Below the pieces are notes generated by a model. That model was not told the origin of the DNA and ran no database searches. It saw only the letters and a list, made by a program, of their open reading frames with translations. Shown in pieces: positions 15,518 through 23,408 of a stretch of DNA of 58,664 nt. The DNA lies in assembly GCA_027459665.1 (NCBI GenBank), contig DAIDHN010000024.1:1-58664 (forward strand), written 5' to 3'. Position 1 is the stretch's first letter. Each line of letters starts with the position of its first letter. This stretch comes from Chthonomonadaceae bacterium. Lineage in GTDB: Bacteria; Armatimonadota; Chthonomonadetes; Chthonomonadales; Chthonomonadaceae. Both the position numbers and the translations under genes were made by a program.

Positions 15518-16642
15518 TTACTTTTGCTGCAGGGCGAGAATGGCGTAACTGGAGGCGGCATCACGCATAAACCTGCCGGTCATGCTGTGGGGGTTGCGCA
15601 GCCCGTTTATGTAGTCTGCAGGCCATGTGCCGTTTTGCTCATGGGTTGTCAGCCAGGTTACGCCGCGCCTTACTGCCGGGGCAGCTGCGGGCATACCGGC
15701 CCGTTTCAGCGTCAGCACTATCAGCCCGGTGGCATAGCCATCGCTTGCTGAACCTGACGGAAACGCGCCCGGGCTTGACCAAATGCTCGCCTGCCCGCCT
15801 GCGCTTCCCAGAGAAGCAAGGCTCCAGCCGCCATCGGCATGTTGCAGGTGAAGCAAACTTTGAATGAGAGCTTTTTTCGTATTGTTCGAGAGTATGCCCG
15901 GCAGCCAGGTAGAGGCAAGCAGACACACCGTTTCATCGTGCAGCCTTGCCTGTAAAAAACCCTGTGCAAGGTAAGTGCGCAGTAAATGCAGATGAGGGGA
16001 TATAGCCGGGTTTGTATAGTAGGCCCTGCCAGCCATGCCTACAGCAAGTGCGGCAAGCGCGCTGCCATAATAGCCGCCGTCATGCTCCCAGGGGCTTAAG
16101 CCAAATTCCAGCCAGAGCCATGAACCGTTGGGCTGCTGCTGCTGCCACAGATAGCTCAGCGCCTCTCTGGCTGGCAAAGACAAGCCCGCCTTGCGTGCGC
16201 GGTCATAATTTGTTAGCACAAGCGCGTTCATTACCGACTCGGTACCCAGCGAAGAGGGCTGCTTATCGGCATAAAAGCACTGTGCGGCATTGCCTGGCTG
16301 AGCGCCCTGTGCGCAAATAGCATGCCAGCTCTCTACCCGCCTGACTACATTGCCTACCAGCAGGTTTTCGGCGTGAACGGCTTCTGTGTGGTGCGGCGCA
16401 TTGTACAGGGAGGCAAGAGACATGGCCAGAGGCAGCCCGGTATGGCAGGAGATGCAGGCCGTTCCGCCGCCGCGGGCAGAACCGCCCCAGTGCAGCCATG
16501 CCTGCGTGCGGGCAGCAAGGTACCTAGCTGCGCTGGCCCTGTTCCAGGAATGCTGTGCGGTGCTGCCGCGAACAGGCATGCAGGCTGCGATGCCTGCCAG
16601 CAGTAGAGGGGTGCAGATCATGGCAGCAGACAGTCTTCTCAT
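15518..16642 (-). CDS. Lipoprotein with a CXXCH haem-c motif and a terpene-cyclase-like alpha-barrel
   Basis: The product (374 aa) has a lipoprotein signal: IAAC with Cys21 after a hydrophobic stretch. A single CISCH motif (Cys63-Cys66-His67) in a GGTACISCHTGLP context suggests covalent haem c. The remainder shows QW/prenyltransferase-like helical repeats: LSYLWQQQQPNGSWLW, LLHLQHADGGWSLASLG and GVTWLTTHEQNGTWPA. I recall similar proteins in Acidobacteria annotated as squalene-hopene cyclase-like, with a CVSCHT motif. The acidic DXDD cyclase motif is not evident, so it is probably not a cyclase but an exported alpha/alpha-barrel cytochrome of unknown role. AAGGAG precedes ATG 16642; upstream in-frame codons are not needed. 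Confidence 0.72.
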   Translation of the reverse strand: MRRLSAAMICTPLLLAGIAACMPVRGSTAQHSWNRASAARYLAARTQAWLHWGGSARGGGTACISCHTGLPLAMSLASLYNAPHHTEAVHAENLLVGNVVRRVESWHAICAQGAQPGNAAQCFYADKQPSSLGTESVMNALVLTNYDRARKAGLSLPAREALSYLWQQQQPNGSWLWLEFGLSPWEHDGGYYGSALAALAVGMAGRAYYTNPAISPHLHLLRTYLAQGFLQARLHDETVCLLASTWLPGILSNNTKKALIQSLLHLQHADGGWSLASLGSAGGQASIWSSPGAFPSGSASDGYATGLIVLTLKRAGMPAAAPAVRRGVTWLTTHEQNGTWPADYINGLRNPHSMTGRFMRDAASSYAILALQQK

Positions 16643-16770
16643 GTATCGTTTCTCCTTCTGCACCGGGCTGCAAGAATTTATGTGCAGTAATTTGATGTAT
16701 TGCATGTTACCACCAATTGCAGAATTTGCATAAAAACAGCACAGATGGTATTGCATGGGCAGAAGAACAG

Positions 16771-16808
16771 CAAAGCCGTTTGCCCGTATAGGAGGGCAAA
16801 CGGCTTTG
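16771..16808 (-). terminator. Intrinsic terminator after the small proline-rich membrane protein gene
   Basis: A perfect 15-bp stem, CAAAGCCGTTTGCCC with its complement, is separated by an 8-base loop. It lies 57 bases downstream of the minus-strand stop at 16865. Confidence 0.8.
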
Positions 16809-16864
16809 ACAGCAAGCACGATGTTCAGTCAGAAGTGTACCGTGCAGAGTCAGAACGCAAACAG

Positions 16865-17320
16865 TTAACGAACTTTGGCCGGAATGGCAGCTGGTCCGCC
16901 GGAACTGGGGATGGGCATGGAAGGTGGAGTAGGCGGCGGCGCCGGGTGGTCTTTCAGTTCCTGTTTCCATTTTGCAACCAGCTGCTGCTCTTTCTGAATG
17001 CCGTTCACCCCCATTTGCCCCTGATGCCAGTAGGCATCTGTCGTCACGATGGAGTATGGGTTGGGCGGTGGTTTGTAGCCTCCCTTGCCCTTCGAAACTA
17101 CAGGGCGTCTTTTCTGCTCTTCCTGCATTTCATGCATTTTTGCCTGCATCTGTGCTCGCATTTTTTGTACATTTTCACGTGTGGCCGAGAGCGAGGGGGC
17201 CGGGGCAGGCGGTTTTGGAGGGCCGGGCGGCGGCGGGTTTACTCGTATGGAGACCAGGTACAGGCCCCCAATCAAAACTGCCATCAGCACGAGAGTGGTG
17301 AGGCTGACACCTCTTTTCAT
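16865..17320 (-). CDS. Small single-pass membrane protein, Pro-rich, unknown function
   Basis: This is a 151-residue protein. An N-terminal membrane segment (GVSLTTLVLMAVLIGGLYLVSI) is followed by a proline-rich stretch, a charged Gln/Met-rich helix (MRAQMQAKMHEMQEEQKRR), and a C-terminal Pro-rich tail. The order is reminiscent of pseudopilin-like or envelope anchoring proteins, but no pilin motif is present. ATG 17320 is preceded by AGGAG. I do not recognise the family. It sits in a run of minus-strand genes for exported proteins and ends in its own strong terminator. Confidence 0.6.
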   Translation of the reverse strand: MKRGVSLTTLVLMAVLIGGLYLVSIRVNPPPPGPPKPPAPAPSLSATRENVQKMRAQMQAKMHEMQEEQKRRPVVSKGKGGYKPPPNPYSIVTTDAYWHQGQMGVNGIQKEQQLVAKWKQELKDHPAPPPTPPSMPIPSSGGPAAIPAKVR

Positions 17321-17477
17321 AAGTTCAATTCTCCTAAAAAACATTCCAATGCAGCGGCTTTTGCACAAAGCCGCCCTGCAGAATAATCTGCGGTATGTTA
17401 TAGAACTGCTTTTGCACCGCTTTTATGCGGCGTGTTATCACCCCTAGTACGCTTTTTGCCGGTCAAAAGGTTTCCAG

Positions 17478-17741
17478 CTAAAAAGGCTTCTCCAGCGATT
17501 CTGCACGGTGCGCCAGTGCAAATGTGCGTTCGCCATACACGGGCGCTGCATGCTTCTGACTGATGCGGTAATCTTCATCTATGATGAATGTGAAGGCATC
17601 TGTCATGCGGCAGAATCGTTTCAGTTCTGCTACCTCCTCGGTTGTTTCAGGCACCAGACGCAGCACCAGGGCAATGCGTCTGCCTTCATTATCGGTAAGT
17701 ATCGGCTCTCCGGGCCGCATTCCCTCAATTAGAGCTTTCAC
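17478..17741 (-). CDS. Small soluble protein of unknown function
   Basis: The product has 87 residues and starts at GTG 17741 behind AGGAG. Its N-terminus (GMRPGEPILTDNEGRRIALVLRLVPE) has the shape of the G-E-P-v-x-L-T-x-x-G-R-x-x-A-v pattern seen in Phd-like antitoxins. No toxin partner is adjacent, so that reading is weak. It is divergent from the histidine kinase gene, and a link to it is possible but unsupported. Confidence 0.5.
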   Translation of the reverse strand: MKALIEGMRPGEPILTDNEGRRIALVLRLVPETTEEVAELKRFCRMTDAFTFIIDEDYRISQKHAAPVYGERTFALAHRAESLEKPF

Positions 17742-17860
17742 GATGGCTACTCCTTTTCTGCCTTCATATTGTGCAGTATTTTTTTAATGCGTGCTTTTTC
17801 CCTCATGTTTCCCAGTGTTTTTACCGAAAAACATATACTGATTTCAGGGAGGATGCCTGA

Positions 17861-19657
17861 ATGTGCGCCTGTTTTGTAGAAAGAACCGAAAGTCTGCTCA
17901 ACCGCGCCCTGACTGCGCATGATTTGGGTGCATTTTTTCAGGATACCTTGCAGCAGGCTCTGGAAGCGACAGGCGGCCTGCGTGCGTTTTTGGCAGGCAT
18001 AGACCCTGCAACGGGTGCCATGCACGTACTGTATGCCGCTGGGCCAGGCTGGACCGAAAGCGCCCGCCTGAACCGTTTATATGCTCACAACCGCACCGAA
18101 GGCGGCATCACCGCCCATGCTGCGCGCAGCGGGCAGCTCTGGGTCTGCCCAGATGTGCATTCCGATCCTTACTACGTAGAGCATTTTTCAGATGTGCAGA
18201 GCGAAGTGGCTGTGCCCTGTTTCGATACAGAAGCCAGAGTGTGCGGAGTGCTGAATGTTCAGAGCCAGCGGCCTGCAGCCTTTGCACCGCGCCACTGTGC
18301 ACGCCTCAAAACCCTGGCGGCGGCGGCGGCGCTTGCCCTCGCCCTGCAAGAGTACCGGGAACGCGAGCGCAACCTGGTGGAAATCGGCTTGCAGCTTTCT
18401 GTGACACAGCAGAAAGGCGCTTTTCTGCAAAGCGTTGTAGGGGCTGTGCAGCGCGCCCTGCGCTGCGAAGCCTGCTCCCTTTTTTTATTAGACGAGGGCA
18501 CACAGCAATTAGTGCTGCGCGCCTCTTCCAGCAGTCTGGCAGGCAAAGAGGGTGAGGTGGTTTACACTCCTGGCGAGGGGCTTACCGGTTCGGTTGTGCT
18601 GACCGGGGAGACAATTCGCCTGGAAGACCCGCGCACAGACCCTCGCTGGAAGGGCAGGCACCCAGAATTTGTGCCTGATGCCATGGGGGCGTTTTTGGCA
18701 GCGCCCATTAGCGGGCACCGCGGCATTGCGGGTGTTTTGCGCGCCTCGCGTCCGCGCACAGGCCCTACCTGGTTTCAGGCTCGTTTTACCGAGAGCGATG
18801 AGCAGATGCTGCGTGCCATTGGGGCGCAGCTGGGTGCAGCGCTGGAAAACCGCAGCGCACTGGAACAGCAGCTGCACAATGAGCGCATGGCCGCATGGGG
18901 AGAGCTTTCAGCAAGATCGGCGCACATGATTGGCAACAGGGTTTTTGCGATAAAAGGCGATTTGAATGAGCTTAAATACCAGCTGGCAGAATCGCCGGCT
19001 TGTTCAGAACAGGTCACTGTTCTGGTGAATGGGCTGGAACAGGGGTTGTACAGGCTGGAAGACATACTGCGCGAGTTTCGCGATTTTGTGGTGGCTACGC
19101 GCATTGCGGTTTCCTGCTGCAGCATCAACGATTTGCTGGCCGAAGCGCTGTCTGAAACAGTACCGGCGCTTTGCCCTGTGAAGGTGTGTACCGATTTTGA
19201 GCCGAATCTGCCTGCCCTGCATCTGGATGCTACCAGGCTGCGCAGGGCTTTTGCCGAACTGATTGAAAACGCAATCAGTTTTCAGCCCGAAACTGGCTGG
19301 CTGAAAGTAGCCTCGTGCCTGACCGGGCGGGAGGAGATGGAAAGCCAGGTGCGTTTGAACCCGCTGCAAACGTATCTGAAAATCACTTTTGAAGATGGGG
19401 GGCCAGGGGTGCCAAAAGACCGAAAGGAGCAGATATTCACTCCTTTTTTCACCTCTCGCGTACGCGGCATGGGGCTGGGGCTTTCTATTGTGCGCGGTAT
19501 TGTAGAGGCCCATTACGGCATCATTGCAGAAACTGGAACAGCAGGTGAGGGGGCGCGCTTTGAAATTTATCTCCCTGTTCCCAGAGGAGCGCAGGGAACA
19601 GGCGCACAGCTGCCTGGAAAGGAAATAAAGCATGGGACGGATTTTGGTGGTAGATGA
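17861..19657 (+). CDS. Cytoplasmic GAF-GAF sensor histidine kinase
   Basis: This is a 598-residue protein without membrane segments. Two GAF domains occupy about 10-165 and 175-335; both have the C-D-x-x-A-R-V-x-G-V-L-N or LFLLDEGTQQLVLRA patterns. A helix then leads to AWGELSARSAHMIGNRVFAIKGDL, where His355 is the presumed phosphorylation site. The ATPase lobe has ELIENAISFQ (N box), EDGGPGVP, FTPFFTSR and GMGLGLSIVRGIVEAH. The H box lacks the usual H-E-I-x-N-P and reads H-M-I-G-N-R. The start follows GGGAGG. The 3' end overlaps the receiver gene by 26 bases, so the two form a cognate pair. Confidence 0.88.
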   Translation: MCACFVERTESLLNRALTAHDLGAFFQDTLQQALEATGGLRAFLAGIDPATGAMHVLYAAGPGWTESARLNRLYAHNRTEGGITAHAARSGQLWVCPDVHSDPYYVEHFSDVQSEVAVPCFDTEARVCGVLNVQSQRPAAFAPRHCARLKTLAAAAALALALQEYRERERNLVEIGLQLSVTQQKGAFLQSVVGAVQRALRCEACSLFLLDEGTQQLVLRASSSSLAGKEGEVVYTPGEGLTGSVVLTGETIRLEDPRTDPRWKGRHPEFVPDAMGAFLAAPISGHRGIAGVLRASRPRTGPTWFQARFTESDEQMLRAIGAQLGAALENRSALEQQLHNERMAAWGELSARSAHMIGNRVFAIKGDLNELKYQLAESPACSEQVTVLVNGLEQGLYRLEDILREFRDFVVATRIAVSCCSINDLLAEALSETVPALCPVKVCTDFEPNLPALHLDATRLRRAFAELIENAISFQPETGWLKVASCLTGREEMESQVRLNPLQTYLKITFEDGGPGVPKDRKEQIFTPFFTSRVRGMGLGLSIVRGIVEAHYGIIAETGTAGEGARFEIYLPVPRGAQGTGAQLPGKEIKHGTDFGGR

Positions 19658-20045
19658 CGAGGATGCAATACGGCATTCTTTGCAGAGAAGGCTGGAGCGG
19701 GAGGGGCATACGGTACACACGGCCTCGGCTGCAGCGGCAGGCATGGAAAAAATACAGAGTGGTGAAGCCAGTTACGATCTGGTTATTACAGACATGTCGA
19801 TGGAAGAAGGCGAATCGGGCATGCAGATGCTGTGCGCTGCGCTTGAACGAGACCCTGATATACAGGTAATTGTTCTTACTGCCTATGGCAATGTGCGCAA
19901 TGCCGTGGAATGTATGCAAAAAGGCGCAAGCGATTACGTAGAAAAAAATATACCCGATGTAGATGTATTTGAATTGCTTGTTATAAAAGCAGAGCGGGCA
20001 CTGATACAGAGAAGCTGCAGGCTGCAGGCAAGAAATGCTGCCTGA
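19632..20045 (+). CDS. Single-domain response regulator (CheY-like receiver)
   Basis: This 137-residue receiver has the acidic pair in VDDED, phospho-acceptor Asp54 in DLVITDMSM, the switch Thr in VLTAYG and the conserved Lys in DYVEKN. It has no output domain, so it must signal through protein partners or further phosphotransfer. It overlaps the kinase gene by 26 bases and is followed by a clear terminator, so kinase and receiver form a two-gene operon. Confidence 0.92.
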   Translation: MGRILVVDDEDAIRHSLQRRLEREGHTVHTASAAAAGMEKIQSGEASYDLVITDMSMEEGESGMQMLCAALERDPDIQVIVLTAYGNVRNAVECMQKGASDYVEKNIPDVDVFELLVIKAERALIQRSCRLQARNAA

Positions 20046-20056
20046 AAATCAAGAGA

Positions 20057-20083
20057 GCCTCTCGCGAACAATGTGCGAGAGGC
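20057..20083 (+). terminator. Intrinsic terminator of the kinase-receiver operon
   Basis: GCCTCTCGC and GCGAGAGGC form a 9-bp stem with a 9-base loop, followed by TTTCTT, 12 bases after the receiver stop. Confidence 0.85.
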
Positions 20084-20110
20084 TTTCTTCCTTCCTTCCC
20101 GAAGAATGGC

Positions 20111-20356
20111 TCAGGCGGCCACTTTAGATTCTGAAAACTGGGCGGGTGTTGCAGCAGGCGTTTCACCGCACACAATAATGCTAACCACTCTGTCTAGGCG
20201 AATATCATCTTCATTCGTTACCACATATCCACCGTACAAGGGTACATAAGTCACATCATAAATATGTGAAACAGAGTGTTGTTCCCGGCCGCACCGGTCT
20301 GACCAACACACTTCACATTGTTTTCCAATATATGCTTTCGCTTCATTCAGTGTCAA
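20111..20356 (-). CDS. Small protein of unknown function (81 aa)
   Basis: The frame is open further upstream to an ATG at 20383, but AGGAGGG lies 9 bases before an in-frame TTG at 20356, giving a product that starts MTLNEAKAYIGKQCEV. The body (CWSDRCGREQ, YDVTYVPLYGGYVVTNEDDIRLDRVVSI) looks like a compact beta-rich domain; I believe short proteins with this YVPLYGGY...DIRLDRV pattern recur in related genomes but know no function. It lies alone between the receiver terminator and the SDR gene, on the opposite strand. Confidence 0.6.
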   Translation of the reverse strand: MTLNEAKAYIGKQCEVCWSDRCGREQHSVSHIYDVTYVPLYGGYVVTNEDDIRLDRVVSIIVCGETPAATPAQFSESKVAA

Positions 20357-20536
20357 TTTTTCTACCCTCCTGCTGGGAACCATCGTTCCGTCGGAGAGAA
20401 TTATCGGAATGCTCTCTGCCCCATTTTATCAGTGGAAGTACCAGTTTCTGAATGCGTGCTGCAGCCGCCAGAGTGGAGTAGCTCACCGCCCACATTCGTA
20501 TAAAACTGTGTAGTTATATGGGTGAAGGAGGAAAAC

Positions 20537-21286
20537 ATGCTTGGAAAGCTAAGTGGAAAAACCGCGCTGGTTACCGGCGCCTCTTCGGGAATAGGGGAGG
20601 CCACTGCCCTGCAGCTGGCAGCAGAGGGCGCACTGGTAGCCATTGCAGCACGCCGGGCCGATCGTTTGGAGGCACTTGCTGCACGCATTGAGACCCTGGG
20701 CGGCAAAGCTCTGCCGCTGGTGGGCGATGTTTGCATTGAAGAGGATGCAAGGCGCATGGTGGAAGCGCTGACTGCATCGGCAGGTCGAATAGACATTCTG
20801 GTGAACAATGCGGGGGTTATGCTGCTGGGGCCGATTTTGCACGCAGATACCGAAGACTGGCGGCGCATGGTAAACACCAATGTGCTTGGCCTGCTCTACT
20901 GCACACATGCCGCACTGCCTCACATGGCAGAGGCAAAAAGCGGTCACATTGTGAACATTTCTTCGGTGGCAGGGCGTACAGCCCGTGCCGGTGCTGCAGT
21001 GTACAACGCCACCAAATGGGGGGTGGGGGCATTTTCTGAAGCCCTGCGCCAGGAGGCGCTTGCGCATAAAATTCGAGTAACCATCATCGAACCGGGGCTG
21101 GTGGCTACCGAACTGCGCGATCATATTACCCATCAAGAATCAAAACAGAGCATAAACGCCTGGGCAGAGTCGCTTACGCAGCTTACCAGCGAAGACATAG
21201 CTGCTTCTGTGGTGTATGCGGTAACGCAGCCCTGGCACGTCAACGTGAATGAAATTCTTATCAGGCCCACCGAGCAGCTGGGGTAA
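20537..21286 (+). CDS. Short-chain dehydrogenase/reductase
   Basis: This classical SDR (249 aa) has the nucleotide-binding motif TGASSGIG near residue 14, the structural NNAG motif (VNNAGVMLLG), catalytic Ser in VNISSVAG, and YNATKWG carrying the active-site Tyr-x-x-x-Lys. The AARRADRL stretch after the second strand (Arg-rich) suggests NADP(H). Substrate is unknown; the closest pattern is the YdfG/serine-type subgroup. ATG 20537 follows GAAGGAGG at good spacing, better than the in-frame GTG at 20522. It is monocistronic and converges on the HD-GYP gene. Confidence 0.92.
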   Translation: MLGKLSGKTALVTGASSGIGEATALQLAAEGALVAIAARRADRLEALAARIETLGGKALPLVGDVCIEEDARRMVEALTASAGRIDILVNNAGVMLLGPILHADTEDWRRMVNTNVLGLLYCTHAALPHMAEAKSGHIVNISSVAGRTARAGAAVYNATKWGVGAFSEALRQEALAHKIRVTIIEPGLVATELRDHITHQESKQSINAWAESLTQLTSEDIAASVVYAVTQPWHVNVNEILIRPTEQLG

Positions 21287-21293
21287 GAAGCGG

Positions 21294-22403
21294 TTATTCT
21301 GAAGCTCTGGCGCGCAGCTGCTTCCATCTGGTTTCGGGCACGCGCTCAAACAAATCTACAACAGTTGGATCAAACTGGCGGGAACTGTATCTGACTATCT
21401 CTGCACGCGCTTCTGAAAAAGTGCGTGCGGTACGGTACGGGCGGTTGCTGGTCATAGCATCGAGGGTGTCGGCTATGGCAAACAGGCGCGCTCCAAGCGG
21501 TATCTGCTCACCGTGCAGACTATCGGGGTAACCGCTTCCATCCCACGCTTCGTGGTGATGCAGTACAATGCGCGCAGCTTCCTGCAGGCTGGGAATGCGG
21601 CAGCACATCTGGTAGCCAATCACCGGGTGCCGCCGCATTTCTTCCCATTCTTCTTCTGTGAGTTTTCCAGGTTTGAGCAGTATGCGGTCTGGCACGCCTA
21701 TTTTTCCTATGTCGTGCAGCAAAGCCCCGCGTTCCACATGGTACAGTTCTTCCTCGTTCAGGCCCCACCGTTCTGCCAGTTCTATGGTGTAGGCAGTTAC
21801 CCGTTCAGAGTGCCCCTGTGTTTCTGTGTCGCGCGTATCCAGCGCGGTGAGTAGCGCATCCAGTATGCTTTCCTGGCTGGAAAGAATGGCATCACGGTAT
21901 ACCCTGGTATGGCGGCTCTGCACGGCCTGGCGGGTAAGGTTGCGCTGCATTACAATAGGCAGTTCGCCTGGGCTGCAGGGTTTTGTAACAAAATCAGATG
22001 CCCCGCTTGCCAGAGCCTCACGCGCCATGCTTGTGTTGCCATAGGCTGTGATCATTACTACAGGCAAATCAGGGTAATGTGCGCGCACCTTGTGCAGCAA
22101 ATCCATTCCGTTGGTGCCTGGCATGTAAAAGTCGCTCAGAACGATGTCGAATCTGGTCTGCTGCAGTTTTTCCCAGGCTGCTTCTGCAGAAACTGCACAC
22201 TCCACACGGTATCCTTCATGCTCCAGTATAGAGGCAAAGGTTTCCAGCACCAGTACATCATCATCTATCACAAGCGCAAGAATACCTTTTTCCTTGTTGC
22301 AGGCAGCTTCATGCAAAGGCAGGTTGGGTTCTTCTCTGCCGACCTCTTCAGGGGGGATCAGGCTGCTGGGAGGATGAATAATACGCTGACGTGGTTGATA
22401 CAT
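21294..22403 (-). CDS. HD-GYP response regulator (probable c-di-GMP phosphodiesterase)
   Basis: The product (369 aa) has an N-terminal receiver with Asp91 in DIVLSDFYMPG and ITAYGN...VTKPCSPGE, then a linker helix and an HD-GYP domain: HSERVTAYTIELA, LLHDIGKIGVPD (His230-Asp231), HHHEAWDGSGYP (GYP at 291-293) and IADTLDAMTSNRPYR. All metal ligands appear present, so it should be an active phosphodiesterase for cyclic di-GMP (or a related dinucleotide), controlled by phosphorylation. It lies 30 bases downstream of the degenerate GGDEF gene on the same strand, so the two are probably co-expressed. Confidence 0.95.
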   Translation of the reverse strand: MYQPRQRIIHPPSSLIPPEEVGREEPNLPLHEAACNKEKGILALVIDDDVLVLETFASILEHEGYRVECAVSAEAAWEKLQQTRFDIVLSDFYMPGTNGMDLLHKVRAHYPDLPVVMITAYGNTSMAREALASGASDFVTKPCSPGELPIVMQRNLTRQAVQSRHTRVYRDAILSSQESILDALLTALDTRDTETQGHSERVTAYTIELAERWGLNEEELYHVERGALLHDIGKIGVPDRILLKPGKLTEEEWEEMRRHPVIGYQMCCRIPSLQEAARIVLHHHEAWDGSGYPDSLHGEQIPLGARLFAIADTLDAMTSNRPYRTARTFSEARAEIVRYSSRQFDPTVVDLFERVPETRWKQLRARASE

Positions 22404-22433
22404 GTTTCTGTTCCGTTTTGAATGCCGGCAGAG

Positions 22434-23063
22434 TTATTCCGCATCCTGTTTCAACTGTGAAACTGTTTGTGCATGGCTCCAGACGCATCCTCCTCCTGCC
22501 CTGCGCGCTCTGCGCAAACCATCGAGTGCGCGGGCTATCAGGGTATCGGGGGTGGAAGTATCTATAGAGAGTGAGGCTGTGCCTATGCTGATGCTGAGCC
22601 AGGCATTTTTCCCTGAAGCAGCAGGAGTGGCCATGGCTGAAAGCAGCCTTTCAGACATGGTTTGTATCTGGCTTTCTGTAACCAGCGGGCAAATCACCAG
22701 AAAAGAAAGCGGAAAAGCAGTGGTTTCTACACAGCCGACGACGTCGTAGTCGCGTGTTTCCTGGCGAACGCAGCGCACTATGGCGCGCCCAATCAGTCTG
22801 GCGCCCTCTTCTCCCAAAAATTCCAGCAGATGCAGATCATCAGGCGCGATGGCAAGAAGCGTCAGGGTCTGACCATGCCGTGAAGTCATCTCTATGATGG
22901 CGCGCAGGTAAGTGAGAAAAGCTTCTTCACTTACGGCCCCTGTGCCTTTGTCTGCAGGAAGCAGCATATCAAGGCGCTGAGAGTGGCTTGCAGGTTTTTG
23001 CTCAGGGGCATTTTCCGGTTTTTTCGAGGCGCTGTTAGTATTTTCTTCCCAGTCCATCCACAT
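22434..23063 (-). CDS. Degenerate GGDEF-like (diguanylate-cyclase-fold) protein
   Basis: The product (209 aa) shows GGDEF-domain order: EEAFLTYLRAIIEMTSRHGQTLTLLAIAPDDL (substrate-binding start), a central strand pair, and the C-terminal LSISIGTASLSIDTSTPDTLIARALDGLRRARRAGGGCVW pattern of GGDEF proteins (S-I-G-x-A...A-x-x-A-x-x-x-A-K-x-x-G-x-x). The catalytic hairpin is replaced by VVGCVETTAFPLSF, so it should not make c-di-GMP; it may bind GTP or act as a partner. The start at ATG 23063 has AAGGA upstream, and earlier in-frame codons look non-coding. It is the first gene of an operon with the HD-GYP regulator. Confidence 0.7.
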   Translation of the reverse strand: MWMDWEENTNSASKKPENAPEQKPASHSQRLDMLLPADKGTGAVSEEAFLTYLRAIIEMTSRHGQTLTLLAIAPDDLHLLEFLGEEGARLIGRAIVRCVRQETRDYDVVGCVETTAFPLSFLVICPLVTESQIQTMSERLLSAMATPAASGKNAWLSISIGTASLSIDTSTPDTLIARALDGLRRARRAGGGCVWSHAQTVSQLKQDAE

Positions 23064-23408
23064 GGCTGCATCCTTACTAAAAAATAGGTATTGGGCAGTT
23101 ACGCCCTTACGCAGAGGCATTATCGGCCAATATGCTGCCTGTCTGTATAGTAAACAGGCATGCAAACGTACAAAAGTAGAGAAGAGGCAGTGTCTGCCTT
23201 TGAGAGAGAGCGCATAACAGAGGCAGGGCAGGCAGAGCAGGTGAACCAGCGATTGCCAACGGCAAAAATATGCAGGTGTATTGAGCATGCGTGCAGGTGA
23301 AAACGATAACTTTTCATGCACAGTGCATGCGGGGCTTGAAAACGCATCAAATTGTTTGGCGATAGTTGTGTTCTTGACAGAAATATGAATTATGCAGGAA
23401 AATGTTTT
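23064..23408. other. Divergent intergenic region with no gene seen
   Basis: These 345 bases separate the GGDEF-like gene (-) from hflX (+) and must contain their promoters. A TTGACA sits 34 bases before the hflX start, but no matching -10 box is found at the right distance. Short frames on either strand lack ribosome binding sites. Confidence 0.5.
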
